Shown piece after piece: positions 10,736 to 24,694 of a stretch of DNA of 64,000 nucleotides. The translations under genes were made by a program, and so were the position numbers. The notes beneath the pieces are model-generated. The model saw nothing but the letters and a program-made list of their open reading frames with translations, had not been told where the DNA came from and ran no database searches. Source of the DNA: Datnioides undecimradiatus (lineage: Eukaryota > Chordata > Actinopteri > Lobotiformes > Datnioididae); NCBI GenBank assembly GCA_008933995.1, contig WARS01003734.1, forward strand, positions 1,262,599 through 1,326,598, given 5' to 3'. Every line of letters begins with the position of its first letter. The first letter of the stretch is position 1.

Positions 10736-13700
10736 CGTCCCTCTCGGGTTGCTGCTGTCCCCAAACAGTCCTGTGGGAGCTCCCTCAGCCAGCCTCTCTG
10801 TCGCTGTCTGCCTCCCCCCACACCACCACATCCACCACCACAGCCGCCCAGCATGGGGCCCCCACCATCCCTCCACATGACAGCTCAGAAGACAACCTCA
10901 CGCTGGCTTTACTCACACTCCTTTGTGCACTTTCAACACAGGGATACCAGACAAATTATGCTTAATGACCGGCGCTGGTTGCCAGAGGAATGGCTGCTTT
11001 GTTGCCGGTGCCAAGTGCGTAAATGTTCGGGTGCATACAGCCACCCCTGGGTCCCACCGAGCAGATGCCCTCTGTCGCTGGAGTTAAAGGCCGGACGGGG
11101 CTCGGGTTTTATCATAGATACATTTCCGCTATCCACAAGAATTCCTGACTATTTCTGCTGTTCCTAAATGCAACACGGACAGCAACGAGCACGCAGCTGC
11201 ACCTGGCCATCATGCAGAGGAACGTCACCAGCTACGACCCAGGGAGCAGACAGCGAGCTGGGCTGTGGAAAAGCTGCAGAACCAAAGGCAGGGGTCGTCA
11301 GATCAGGACGACAGATTTGGTTGCACCGACGCCATCGTGGCTGGATGTGGTGACAAAAATTAAATGAAACGGTGCAGACGGTGCTTTACAAGGTTGCACA
11401 GCAGTACTTGTTGTGTTGGGAGCGCTGTGTCTCTGCACAAACTGACAACTTTGAAGGGGAAGAAGCTCGGTGATGCGTCTGCTGACAGGCACTGAATGTG
11501 TTTGACAGCCTCTTAGGTCCTCTTCCTCTGCACCACAGAGCTCCATCATTGTCCAGAAACCAATGAAAACACATCAGTGAGCCACACGGCTGCATCAGCT
11601 GACACGCCGCTTTGAAAGATCCTCAGAGAAGTGATGAATGTTGGTGCCGAGGGCCACGGGCACAGCAGGACGTTGGTGTTTTTGGTGTTTTCATGGGATT
11701 TGTTGACACTTGGACTGAAACAGCAACTTCAGCTTCATCAGTTAAGGAACGCAGATTCTCTCATCTAGTCAGATGTCCTTCAAATATCGGGTGAAACAGG
11801 TCCTTTAACGGCAAACAAATGCATTTAATTCAGCTAATGGGCTCCTCATTGTATGCTCTACTGTGTCCAAGGTATTTGCACTTACTGCACTGTTTGTATT
11901 GATTTAGTGCGAAGGGAATTTACCCTTTGTGGGGCAATAAATGATGATTTTGCATCAGCTCTTGCTCTTTAAACAGAAGAAGAAGAAGAAAGCAGGAATA
12001 AAAGCATCGGAAACGCTCCCAGCTCTGATTGATCTCCACTGGAGTTGAATTACAAAGCGACTCCCACGCCCCCCCAAAACAGGAAAATGTTAATTGATTT
12101 CTAATCAATGTAACCGAGCTGTGCGGGTAAGGCGAATACTACAAGCTAGGATTTCGTCTAATTCCAGGAGTCTGAAAAATGAGGAGTGGCGGAGAGAGGA
12201 GACTTTTTAAAAAGCTGGAGTCAGTCTGATTGCTCCCCGGGGAGACATTTCCACCCCAGTGTCCCACAAATGACATGTTTGTATGTAACGTAATACGCTT
12301 TCTTTAAGAGGTGACGCTTTACTGGGAGACGCATTCCTCCCGAGGGCCCTGCAGGCGAGCGCTGGAAACGTGTCGGGTTGTTCGGCTCCGTCTTGCTTTT
12401 GTCAGACTCGGGGAAAAACAGCAGCGAGGCACCGTACCTGCTCAGGTGGCTGATTAAGTTTGATTTATACGCCCGGCAGATTCCCAGGATTCCTGGACGG
12501 CCTCCGGGAGCATAAAGACGTCACTTCGCATTACGTTCGTCTGCAGCTGCTGCGTGCAGAGGGTGAAGGAGCACGGGAGCGGCTCTCTAAGTGGAATTTA
12601 ATCTGTTTTATCTTCCTATTTCACGTTTATAAGCAGCATTAATTAACAGTTAACAGTTAATAATAAGCAGATATAATAGCTTATTGTTATTTCCCATCAG
12701 AGGTAGAGCTGCAAAAGGAGGCTGCTGCATAAAAAGACAATATAACCTACGTTTAACTGTTAAACACTCTGCATTAATAGGCAGTTTAAAAGCCGTTAAA
12801 GCTGCGTGCAGCTACATGATGGCGTGTTATGAACCCCGAATCACATGTTTAAAAGCTGCCTGTAAATCCTAAATAAGTGCGACTTGAAGCGAAGCGCTAA
12901 CCTGATTTTGGCGAATTTATTGGACGGCGAAGCGGCACATCTGCGCCGCACGCAGGCGAAGTTAACGGGCAATTCGTAGCAATGAGATCTGTTTTAGTTT
13001 AAATTAGGGCATCACGTAAACAGGCGGGCAGAAAGACATGTTCCACCGCTGCGTGCCGGCCGCCGTTTGTTTTCTGAAGCGCTTTTCTCACGCAGAATGA
13101 AACGTAAAGACCTCCACAGACGCCCGGGCGAGCCACCCCGCGCAGCTCCACACACCAGTTGCACTCATGTGTTTAATTAAAACAACAGCCACGGCGTTCA
13201 GCAGACGAGCTGCGGCGCTGTGGGTAACTGGACGGTGCAGAAAGAACCGATAAAGCTCGACTTTGCATCATTTTCCGTGATGTAAATGTGGTAAATGCAA
13301 ACTAGAAAGCTGGGATCTGCAAACGCTTTCATCTCTGACTCCCAACAACCAAACATTTAACCCAGAACGATCCGATCTGATCTTAACCCGAACCTTAACA
13401 CCCCCGTGCCGTTACTTCACCACACGCTCCTCCAGCTCCAGTGTGACTCGAGCAGCCCGGGTGCTGCAGACTGAAACGAGCTCGCAGCCACTGAGGTGCA
13501 TTTACCTTCAGATTTATAGTTTTCCACACTTTTACGGTGAATTCATGTCTTTTCTTTGCACACGCAGATGCAACAGCACTCGAGTAACTATGAAAACACA
13601 AACAAGACAAATACGCCGACATGATTTAATGAACATATGGGATCCAAAATGAGATTAAATGTGTATTTTAATCTTATTTATATGAAAGGGAAACTAGAAC

Positions 13701-16700
13701 TGCAGGTTTACAGCTACTGTATGTTGTTAATTTCCTGTTTTTAACTCATTATTTTCATTGTTTATCAATTATTTGCTCTATAAGACGACAACTCGACGTC
13801 TTTTAATCGTTTGTTCTGCAGGTCCAACCATGCAAAACTGAGAAATGCATCATTCGCATTAATAGAAATCAGAGAAAAGCAGCAGATCGGTAGTTTTTGA
13901 CTTTGAAAACATCAGAAATGATTCATTTGTCATTAAACCTGTTGATTTCGCTCCTATAAATGAACTAAATCGATGCTTTAGTGGTTTCTGCAGCAGAATA
14001 AGTCGGGGGCGGCTCACATGTGCTGCAGGGAGTTGCGCTCCCTGTGTTTTGTCTCCTTCGCCGTCCTGCAGCACTTTTAAATCTGCTGCAGATAAACGTT
14101 GGCTTCTTTGAGGGAAATCCAGATTGATAGATGGTCTGCCATGTTGTGACATGGCAATTTGGCGTGGAATGGCGCACTGTCACCAAGGTCCGGTGATCAA
14201 AGGAGTCCCAGGGGTCAGCAGGACAGTTCACAGTGCTCCTTCAGGATCACTGCGTGTTTCTCCAGCTCGTCCCCTGCCGTGTGAACTCTGGAGGTCTGAC
14301 TGCACTCAAACCCTCTCTGGGAACAATTTAAGCCCCGAACCTTCAGCACTTACATTCACTTCACAATAAAACGCTTAAAAACCCATAATAATGCAGCTGT
14401 AAGCCGGGTTCATTAATGCGATTTGTCAACAGCTACAGCTCCTCCTGTAGTAACCGAACAGATGACGCAGTAAAAACTAAGCATTAATCATATAAACTGA
14501 GGATTTGACATTGATGTGCACCTGTAAAGTCCTCTGAGCCAAATAAACCTGCATTATTATTTATAATGGCTCATTTATCAGGATGAATAATGCACAGAGA
14601 TGCTAAATAATGAGCTTAAAGTAAAGTTTTGTCCCATTTCTGATTAAAAAACTGCATTTTGTGCTGAAATTCTGCCTCAAAATGTGTTTTAACTGGCTTT
14701 GTTTTTGCCTTGTTTGAGCTGATTTATCGCCGCGTCTTCTGTTTTTGGACTCTCTGTCAGCGCTTCACTCCTCTTGCTCCTCTCAGAGTGTTTTTCCCAG
14801 GAAAACGTACCTGACACCTGGTATTTACAGCTACAATAAAGACTCTAATGAACTGGATGCTCGTCAGATGGCTGCTGTGCTCTGGTTGCAGGAGCAGAAC
14901 AGATATTTCCCCCCGTTTCAAAACTATTGATTCCTTATCTCGGCGCTGAGTTAAGTGCATGTCATTAACCCGGCGCGGGGAGGTCGTTCAGTAGCTCCGT
15001 CAGATACGAGCTCTTCGCTGGGATCAAAGGGATTCTCGGCCAGCGTGGTGCTGCTTGGCTGTGAAAACTCAACGCCGTGCCCCCGACGAGAGCGGATTCA
15101 CTGGGAGATAGAAGTAAAGGAGGAGGGGGTGGGATCAGCGGCCTGCCCAGGCGGGAGTGGGGGGGGGCTGGGTTGAAAGCAAACAGCCTGCTGCCAGTGT
15201 GATATATGTCTAAGCCCACTGGGTGCAGAGCAGAGACACCCAGCTTAAGATCTTTAACTCGTCTCAGCATCGGGGATGGTCGATCCCTGCCGACTCTGCG
15301 ACTCAAGCTGGTGCTTTATTAAAGAAAAACAGAAGCTGGGCTTTAATGCCCATATGAAGGCAAAGGCCCGATCAGTCCGTCTGTAAAAAAAGGAAAAAAA
15401 AGCTTTAAATTTATGAATTTTTCACTCTTGGATGTAAATATGAGCACGTGCAGCTTGTTATTGTGCCTTTAAAGCTGCTCTGAATCAGTAAAAACCACCG
15501 TGAGCAGGAAGCCGTCGGTCTGTCAGAGCCTCTAAGGGGTTAAATTACGTAACATCTGCCGAGTTTCACTGCTAAAAACAGAAAAACCTGATAAAAACTA
15601 TTTTTAGAGCGGAAAGAAGTGTGGTTAAGAAGTTAAGCAGTGACTGACAGGCAGGACAATCACACACTCCTGGACCGAGGCCTGGATTATACAGAGAAAA
15701 CCTGTTTCCTGCTGGAACGCTGCAGCGCGGCGAGTCTGTCGCTGTCTCACTGATGTGCAAAGGTAAATGTGTGCACGTGTGAAGGTGCAGCGCCAGCCGG
15801 AGGAGAGCGGCGCAGAGCGGAGAGCGACGCAGTCTGCGCCAAACGCCGATGGCTGTCACGTCGCTGTCCACTTATTTATGGATTTATGCGACTCGTGTAC
15901 GCATTTCAGCCCAGACTGCCGTCTTTTCCTGAACGCAACCCGATACTCTGGTCGTCTAAACCAAAACAAACATTTATCTGTGAGCTTTATTTTGAAAAGC
16001 TCGTGTATTTCTGCTGACCTGACCGCAGAGCGACAGCTTATTCGCTTCAAAACATGTCCCTCAAAAAAAAAAGAGAGAGAGACTGAAGATGATCGGGCAC
16101 TGAATCTGGAAAAAAGTGTGATTTTAGATCATTTTTGCAACGATTTGAGCCGTTTTTATTTAAAACACTCATCTGCGAGCTTTATTCTGAAAGGCCTGCA
16201 TGTTTCCATTTACCCAACTGGGGATATTTTGTTGTTTTCACACACAGATGAGGCAAAACCTGATGTTGACATGGCTAAAAAGCTGACACATTTTGCCATG
16301 ATACCACATATTTCATTTTATATTAAAGCATATATACACACAATTATTACTTTTGCATGTTTAAAACAACATAAATTCCCTGTTTTTGCCTCATCCTGCC
16401 AATTTTTCATTAAACCAATCAGGGAACGTCGTCCCAATGATCATTAAATCAGACTAAAATCACATATTGTCCATGATGTTTTGCAGCAACTTCCACAACT
16501 GACTAATATAACAGCTACTGTGCTGCGTCTGGAAAGAACTGAGAAATCGCCTTTTTAAAAGCTCGTTTAGTTGTCGAAATGCGTCTTGGTCGAATGATGA
16601 AACCGGTTTTCGATGTTTAATCGATGCAAACTGCTGCATCCTGTCAGAAGACCGTCGTCAGAGGAGCGCATCACTGAAATGCTTGTGGTTGCGTGTTCCT

Positions 16701-18235
16701 CGGTGGATAATTTGTGGCTTTGCATGAACGTCTATGATACTGCACTGATATTTCATCTTGAACTACTCTTGTATGGAGTTTGCGGGACAACAAAACACAA
16801 AATAAAAGCTTTGTAAAGTAAAATATGCCTGTGGAAGTTTGAGTAAATGTATAATTCCTGGGCTGGCAGGGTTGTGATTTGGGATATCGTGTCTACGAAG
16901 TGATGGTTGATGAGAAACCAGCCAGAGAAGGGTTCATGTAGTCGTCGAGCAGGATCAGTGTCTTCTGGTCAAACGAAAGCTTCTGTAATCTCGATGTTTT
17001 GTGTGAACTCACGTAGAAACTGGAGACTTTGACTCGACTGGAACCACGACGCGCCTCTGATAAACACGACATCAATCCAGCGTCGTCCTCGCCATCGCCA
17101 TCTGTTTTTACGCTCAAGCTCGACGCCGCCCTGCTCCGTCCAGCTGCCCCGACCGATTCTCCAACCGTGCCGTGAAAATCCATCATAAGAACATTTATTG
17201 CTCCAATTCGGCTTCCCAGACACTGAAGTATGAAAACAGTGGCTCAGAGACAGGGGCCCGGTACCCGACCCCGGGACTGACTCACCGCTTACAACTTTCT
17301 GTTTTTTTCCTTCTTTGAAAACCTGAATCCGACGCCAGCTGAGGCCTGAAAGTAAAAACAGGGCTTGTGTGCAGGGGTGGGTGGCGTCCCCGCCTTCTGC
17401 CATGCTGTAACAATTAATTAGGAGGCGCTCGAGTTACCTGAGTGGTCCAAAGACAGTGAACCGAGAAGCTCCCCACAAAGGAAGACGGTCAACTCGGACC
17501 ACCCAGATCCCTCAGGGCTCCGCCACAGCTGCTGATTCATTTTTACATAACAGAAAATAGAAATAAGACGAAGCGCGGAGCTCGAATGAAAAGAAAAATA
17601 ATATTAGAGACGAATGAAATCTGAAAAAAGCGGGTATTTTGGTTCATTTCAGCAATAATTCGAGCAGGTTTCGGAGCAGCGACGGTGGCCTAACGGGGCC
17701 AAATGTTTGAGGGAGATCACTTATTCAAGCATTTCTGCAAACGTCCATCGACTGCCCTGCAGGGTTTTCAGCAAAACAACAAAGCACTCAGTCTTCTGGC
17801 TTTTGCCGACTTCAACAGACTGCAGCTTGATGTCGTCTGCGTCCCTGCACAGCTGATTCATTCAGCGTCGCCGCCTCTTTCCCAGGATGCTCCGCGGCAA
17901 CAAACGGGCCGATCAGCTGAGGACGAACTCGTACGGCGTGTTTCACTGATGATGTTCTCAACAGATCAACATCAGTCCCTCAACACATTATTCCAGCCGT
18001 GAACAGCCACGTAACATCACAAGAGAGCAGGCAAAACAACACAAGTTTAAATAACAATAAAATGGGCTCAGTTCAGATTCACCGAAGTCGCACAGTAACG
18101 CAAAGAGGCCTCGCGTTACTGCACGTTACCCCACCACAGCTGACATTTCAGTTACTGGTTTACCATACGAAATACACAAATGTTGAATAAAAGAACAATT
18201 TGAATTATTTTAAGTCACTTCCAGGTGGAAAAGTG

Positions 18236-18474
18236 GAGATTTGCTGCTTTTCCTTTAAAATACTTCAAAGTATTTGTGATAAATATAAAGATGGAGCCAA
18301 CAAATAGTGTAAAAGCGTGATTTTGGGCTCATCGCCGCCACGTTTCTCTGTTTTACAAGGCAAACGATCAGTTGGTTCATGGTCAGCAGATCAGTCAGCT
18401 GCAGTTTGATGAGCTGAAACAAAGAGAACAGTAAAATGCTGCTTTTCCATTAATGCAGAGCCCCAATCAGCTGA
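18236..18474. repeat. Interspersed repeat copy A (paired with 53871-54150)
   Basis: This segment and 53871-54150 share an ordered series of words: gatttgctg.ttttcc, tgtaaaagc, tttgggctcat, ttttacaa.gcaaa, gttcatgg and a closing 32-base block ending cccaatcagctga with one mismatch. The order and spacing are conserved, so they are two copies of one degenerate element. Part of it resembles a repeat common in teleost intergenic DNA, but I cannot name the family. Confidence 0.75.
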
Positions 18475-20308
18475 TCACACAACACACTGACTGTACTTTA
18501 CCAAACAGAATATTCAGCGTGTATCAGTGAGACCTGTGCTGTTTGAGCAGTTTCAGCCGTTTGTCCACAGCTCAGTGAAACGTCATTAAACATGTATTTA
18601 ACAGCAGAAGCTGCTGCAACTGCGGTTTTTGAATCCATGTTGGTGCAACACGGCGAGGGACACACGCACTTCCTGTCTGAAGCTGAACTCCGCTGACGCC
18701 GGCAGACGAGGCCCTGGCTGTGAATGATGCGCCGCTGGTCGTTCAGACGCTCTGAGATCGCCGTCTCCAAAGGCTTAAGGAGCAGAGGGAACGCTGCGGG
18801 GTTAGACTAAACAAAGCCCCGTCCTGACCGCCGCCTCTCCGGGGACTAAAGGGCAAAGCTCGCTCCTCTCAATCCGCCTCGAGAGTCCAGAGCGGCGCTC
18901 CGAGGCCGGCGGCAGGTAAACCGCTTAAAGACTTCAGATCATACGGCGACGCTTGTAATCGGCGTCGTATATTCTCCAGAGAGCTGACGAACGCCTCCTG
19001 TCACTTCAAAGACGTACTTATCCGTCACTTCAGCGCCGGTCTCAGATAAACCCAAAGGGTCGTTTCAGGGACCGAGATCAACGCAGGAGGTCAACACTTC
19101 GCCGAGTGACACAGAGATGACTAAAGGTTAATCACACATCATAAAAGGCTTATGTCTCTTCATTCACTGCAGAAACCATTGATTGACTCAAACTCTGATG
19201 ATTGATTCATTATTTCGTCAACGCGTCAGATTCATTTCTCTGAGCTTGAACCATCAGTAACCATCAGGCAGCTGCGCTTCTCTGCGCCCGTGCTTCACAG
19301 ATAAACTAAAATACTAAAAATCAGAAGCATCTCAAGCAGATTACTCAGGAAAAGCTGTTGCACAGCTGTTTGTTTCATTGAAAACAAGGTTAAGGTGCTG
19401 AAATCACTCTGATTTTCCATCTTTTCACCAAAACTCAAACATCTTCTCTGGAAACAACACGAGATACCGAGCCCCACGGTATCGATCCGATGCAACGAGC
19501 CCGTGGATAACATGATAACTATCACCAACGCAGCTTTAAACAGCGGGGAGAGACGTGCACGTGCAGAGAAAGAGTCGTGCAACAGTGAGCACAGAGTGAC
19601 TGGTGTTCTTTCAGGGAAATCAGATTAAGGAGCAAAGAAGTCGAGCTCAGGTTGAAGATGGACTCATCCTCCGCTTCAGCAGGAGTCAACAGTTTCCCCT
19701 CACAGTGTTTGCACAGCTCGGCCTGTGTGCATCCTCGTTTTGAAGCACGTGTGCGCGGCTGACAGTTCAGATCTGCTCGGCTCCAACAAACTGCAGCATG
19801 TGGAACAAGCCCACGTAGGAACCGTGGCACCAGACTCATCCAGACAAGCCTGAGTGTCGAGCTCTGAGAATCCGGGCTGCAGCGCGAATTCCTTTCAGTA
19901 TTTGCGAGACGGCTTAATAACTGTAGAATTAAACTAATTAGAAACACAAAGTTAACGGCGGCAGAGCCGATTCGTGCCAAGCTCGGGGGAAAAAACCCCA
20001 GAGAGTCTGGATCTCGGCCTATCGCCACGATTCCACAGACACGCTAACAAAAACAACCCGGTTAAACTGCAGTCGATTGAATAATCTGTGCACACACGTT
20101 TTTTGGATTTTGTCGACTCTGTTTGGTTTGTGGACGCAGGGCGTTACGGTGCAGCGCGAAATCAATAAAGTAAACATTTGCAGATATGACTCTGCTCTGC
20201 AGCGGCACTCGGGCGTGCAGCGCAGGCCGGTAAGATGCAATTTTCCAGGAAAGAGTCAAAGAGGCAGAGTTTCTGTTGCCATGGCTGCGAAACACTTCTG
20301 ATTCCTGC

Positions 20309-20310
<2 letters not shown>

Positions 20311-20339
<29 letters not shown>
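20311..20339. repeat. (GT)n microsatellite
   Basis: A perfect 29-base GT run in intergenic DNA. Confidence 0.95.
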
Positions 20340-20342
<3 letters not shown>

Positions 20343-22795
20343 ATTCAAGGGCAAAGCCGTAATGAGCGGTGGCATTAATGAAGCTGCAAGATGTGCTCGC
20401 GCCGCAGCCCGGGTAGTTTTGCAGGCACGTGTCCGGAAACGGCGCAGGATTCAATCATATCGGAGCGCGTCGCGGCGGAGCGGCGGGCGGACGAGCAGCC
20501 ATGACGGCTCATTACTGCTGCTGTTCGGGGCGTTCAGGTTTTCCTTTGACTAATGACGGGTTAAAAGCACAAAGACGCAACTTGAAAATCAACTTTTTAC
20601 GAGCAAAGCAATGCATTCTGGGTTACTTTAGACGTTTCCTACAGCAGCACACCAATCATATCTATTACCGGCGATTTGATAGCGTGGAGCGAACAACAGC
20701 GGCATGATAATAACAGTGATATTGTCACAGCCATTGTGCGTCCTCCCCCGACTCCGGCTTTGTTTGTGAAACCCCACGGTATGGAGGGTGAGCGGCCTTT
20801 GATTCTGGGCATGAGTAAATCAGTCTGCAGCCTACAGTGAGACATCTCATTCGAGGTATTTGTGTATTTTGGGTTTATTGGTCCCAAAATGCCCCGTATT
20901 CATCTCGGACCAACAGTTGGTCTAGGGAATACACAGTTGAGAAGTTTATAGAAGAGCACTTAAGTTCACAGACGGGTTTACTGCTGGCTCCGTGCGCTCG
21001 GTGTGAAATAACAAACATCTCTCTTAAAACTGTTTTCACTGCTCGGAGGGAAAGCGCCGGGTCACTGAGGCGGAGGAGACGCGGAGATTCGTATCAACAC
21101 ACTTCTTCGTTGGTGTCTGCAGATACCGAGGCTCGGTGTCATTCTTGGCTAATTTGATGATTTGGTTGTTAAATGCAGCATCCAACACACACTTTGAAAG
21201 CTGAAGACAATCGGTCAGTGTGTCACACCGGGTTCTGGACGAATGGCCCTAATTTGTTGAACCTTCGGGCTTTCCAGGTGTTTCCACAACTGCCTGAAGG
21301 TGCGGAACACAATCTGGACCAAACAGCCAGGCTGAAAGGAGGTGGGCTCAGCTCAGGTGTGAGTTATCAATGGCTTCGGTTCATTTCTAGTGTGAAAAAG
21401 GGTTTGTTTGGATGTTTCGGACCAATCACAGGACGTTCAGTCACAGAAGACGAGATGATCCGAGGAGTTTAACCGACATCTGTTTGAAATCCAGAGACTT
21501 TATGGAGCAACCGAAGAGGAGAACCTAACAACTCCCAACGTCAGACACACGCCCATCTATAAGCCAATCAAAGGCAAGCACAGGGAGACATGTGAGAGGT
21601 AGGCCTTCCTTGCACTTACATAAATGCAACATGAAACCCAAACTTGGATACGTGACCCTGAGTCATGAGCGTATTGGTTAAAAGGGGAAAACATGGCAGC
21701 GACTGAGCATTTACTGTGTGTCTGCCACGGCTAACTCAAGACGAAGTGACCCTGTGAGACAGTGCAGCTCATATGTAGAACAGATCATCTTGTCCTGACT
21801 TTAAAGCAGCATCTGAACACCTTTGTCTTCGTTGCATCTCCTTCCTGCGCTCTCTCTGCACGGACCCTGAATCTCTGATTGCCTCAGTGACTCAGACGGG
21901 TCTGGTGCTGCGCTCACTGATGTTATTTCAGGTGGAAGGAAGAAAGAAGGCGAGGGCGTCACCTTCCCGTGCCAGGGCACGAAAACCCGTCTGCCACGAG
22001 AGCAGCAGGAAGCGCGGATGAGATCGCCGCGGCCGCTCGACTTACGGCCTCAATAACTCTGACGGCTACTGCAGCGACGTGGCCGACTGACGATGTCGAT
22101 TTAGCCGCCGGGCAAAAACCGCACGGCAGTGCATCAGAAGAGCTCAAAAGTGGCGTCAAACGCGTGATTTTACGGGAAGGGATTTGCTAAACTTTGCTGA
22201 ATATTTAAAACAGCAGAAAACGGCGTCTTGAGCCTCGTGTTTACGTTTCAAAGAGAAATCCTCCGCATTGTTTCCCTGCAGGTCTCATATTTGTACGATT
22301 TGGTCTAATCCAAATAATCACCGAAGGTAAAGCCGCGCTCCAAGAAAAGCACTCGGACGGTGCCAGCGCAAATCATGCTATTTATCATTCCTCGGTAAAC
22401 ATGTCTCTGCATTACATGCATTTTTAACCCGCACCCTTATTCTCCGCATGCTTTACACCCTCTGCCATTTAAATGAGACATTAAACACATCAGCACTTTG
22501 GTTTTACGTGCATCATCTGCAGGAGGGGTAATGATATAATTTGAGATGTGGGAAAGTTTTATTTAAAGTGATGACTCAGCTCAGGAGCCAATCAGTCCGA
22601 CAGCAACATCACAGAGAAACTGACAGCTGCGTGATACGGTTTGGTGTTAAAGCACATTTCAGAGCAGGTTTTGCTCCAGAGTTTGACTTCTCAGGAGGAA
22701 ATGATGCCTGACGCACTTTGGCTCATCACGAAGCAGGCGAGGAGAAGCAGAAGAGGAGCTGTCCTCCGATGTCAAAGAGCAGAAAACCGACAAAG

Positions 22796-22797
<2 letters not shown>

Positions 22798-22830
<33 letters not shown>
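22798..22830. repeat. (GA)n microsatellite
   Basis: A perfect 33-base GA run. It generates artificial open frames of Arg-Glu and Ser-Leu on the two strands. Confidence 0.95.
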
Positions 22831-22834
<4 letters not shown>

Positions 22835-24060
22835 GATTCTTTCCCTCGGCATCCAGAAAGAAACGCCTCACCTACTTTACGTTCAGCCGCTCATGCTGCT
22901 TTGTTTCAAGCTGCTTGGCTGACTGCGGGTCTGGCCTGCTGATTGCAGTGATAGACATGGAGGAATCTGGCGTTGGCTGCCAGAAACCACAGAAGAAAAA
23001 AGGAGAGGACCCTCAGTCGGCAGTCGGTCTGCGCCGGTAAGGGAGAGGTAAACACAAGTAGTCCCCTCCTTGGTATGCGGGGCTTATGTTGGCCCGGAGA
23101 GGAGCTGCGACTCAGAGGAGGTGCCAGTCTGTGGTGTGCTCGGTAGAAAACACAATTATTTTTAATGAACCAAAAAAAAAACAAACAGCTGGCATTAAAC
23201 CACGCCGCTCCAGAGCAGGACGGTTATGCAATCAAATCCATACTTGCACAGACACGCGGCAGAGTTCGGGCTTTTAAATTTAGAAAAGCATCGACTGTAA
23301 GTGCGCCGTAAAGAGGCGGTCGCCCAAACTGCAGCGTGTCCCGCACAAACGACAAACTGCGAGGAACCGAGAGCAGCGGGGACGCCCCTCGGACCCGTGA
23401 GCAGCCTCCTTGTTGCTCATTAGCAGAGGGAATACTCTGCACCCGTCTGCGAGCGCGGCCTTCGCTTTGATCCCGGCTGCACACCTGTACGGTCCTGTGA
23501 GCGCATCTCCCACAGCTGGGACGCTATTGTGTCCGTCCACAGACATAAAGCTTTCAGAATCAATTCTGTGGCAACCTGTATATTAAGAATCTGCAGAAAT
23601 ACATTTACACACACGGAGAAAACAGCACCAGACAGTCTGCTTTGAATGTTTTCCAGCAATTAAGGAGCAAAAATCATTTTAAACGAAGCGCGTTCAACAC
23701 ACAGACACCGCAGAAAGTCTTTCTGCAAAGAACGAGGGTGAAAAAATATCAAATCGGAGAAGTTTTGTTTGTTTTCTGAAGGACTGAAACATTCAGAGGG
23801 ATGTTACAGCGTCGGGAAGATCATAAACAGCTGCATATTCATAAAATCCTGGAGTAAACAAAGAGGAACATTACAAAAAAGAGAATTGCAGTTTCCTGAA
23901 CGTACACATAGATCATATCTAAATTACACCGCCTGCAGACAAGCCTGCTCTTTTATAGGAAACCGCTCATCTGAATAAGCACTTAGGCTCGGTGCAGTTT
24001 GATGAATTAACTCCACTGAGGTCGAATTACCTCCAAATGTTTCGCCGTTTGATTTACTCA

Positions 24061-24079
24061 GAGAGAGAGAGAGAGAGAG
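24061..24079. repeat. (GA)n microsatellite
   Basis: A perfect 19-base GA run in intergenic DNA. Confidence 0.9.
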
Positions 24080-24677
24080 GAGTACAGCTGGGCTACGGGC
24101 GCCGACGTCCCGTTGTAGCTGCGGCGCTTTATGCAGCTGCCTGAAGACGAATGTGAGACATCAGAGCATTATCAGCTGGTCTTCATCCAAGTTTTCCCTG
24201 TTTTATGGTAAAAAAAATCAAACTGTAGGAATGAGACAACAACAGCAACGATCTTAAAAACACGACAGCTCAGTTTTATGACTTTACAACGACGAAATGC
24301 CAGAAAACGAGATGTTAGACGACAAAAACACGGTAGAACAGTCACAACCACTGTCTAATCCACTTTATATGAACGAACCGCTGCATGCATACTGAGTAAT
24401 CTGGCGTTTGGCATCTGATCACAGGTTATTAATGTTTTATTGGGGATTACAGAAATGTTGCAGATGCATGATTTACTGATCTCTTGACCGTCCAGCTGCA
24501 GTGAGACACAAAGGATTTACACAAACACGACCCAGAAACACTGCTGGATGTTGTTCAGCACGTCGCCGCCATCAGAGTGTCAGCGCTCCTGCAGGGCGGA
24601 TCTTCTTTCCCGGACGAGGTCAAACCGCACAGCCCTGAGAGATATCGCATAAACGTAAGGTCTCAACTGTTTAATGA

Positions 24678-24694
24678 ACACACACACACACACA
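24678..24694. repeat. (AC)n microsatellite
   Basis: A perfect 17-base AC run in intergenic DNA. Confidence 0.85.

Larger units (their letters stand above)
10000..19999. other. Gene-free DNA between noggin and pctp
   Basis: No supported gene. The interval holds a G-rich, quadruplex-capable tract at 10699-10735 and a degenerate interspersed repeat at 18236-18474. A 226-codon open frame at 15767-16447 has an internal imperfect repeat and no recognisable domain. The rest is mixed-composition intergenic sequence. Confidence 0.5.

Noticed and set aside
19522..20028. 168-codon minus-strand frame
   Set aside because: No domain, no splice or start support, and composition like the surrounding intergenic DNA.
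22641..22942. Overlapping frames with Arg-Glu and Ser-Leu runs
   Set aside because: They are created by the (GA)n microsatellite at 22798-22830.
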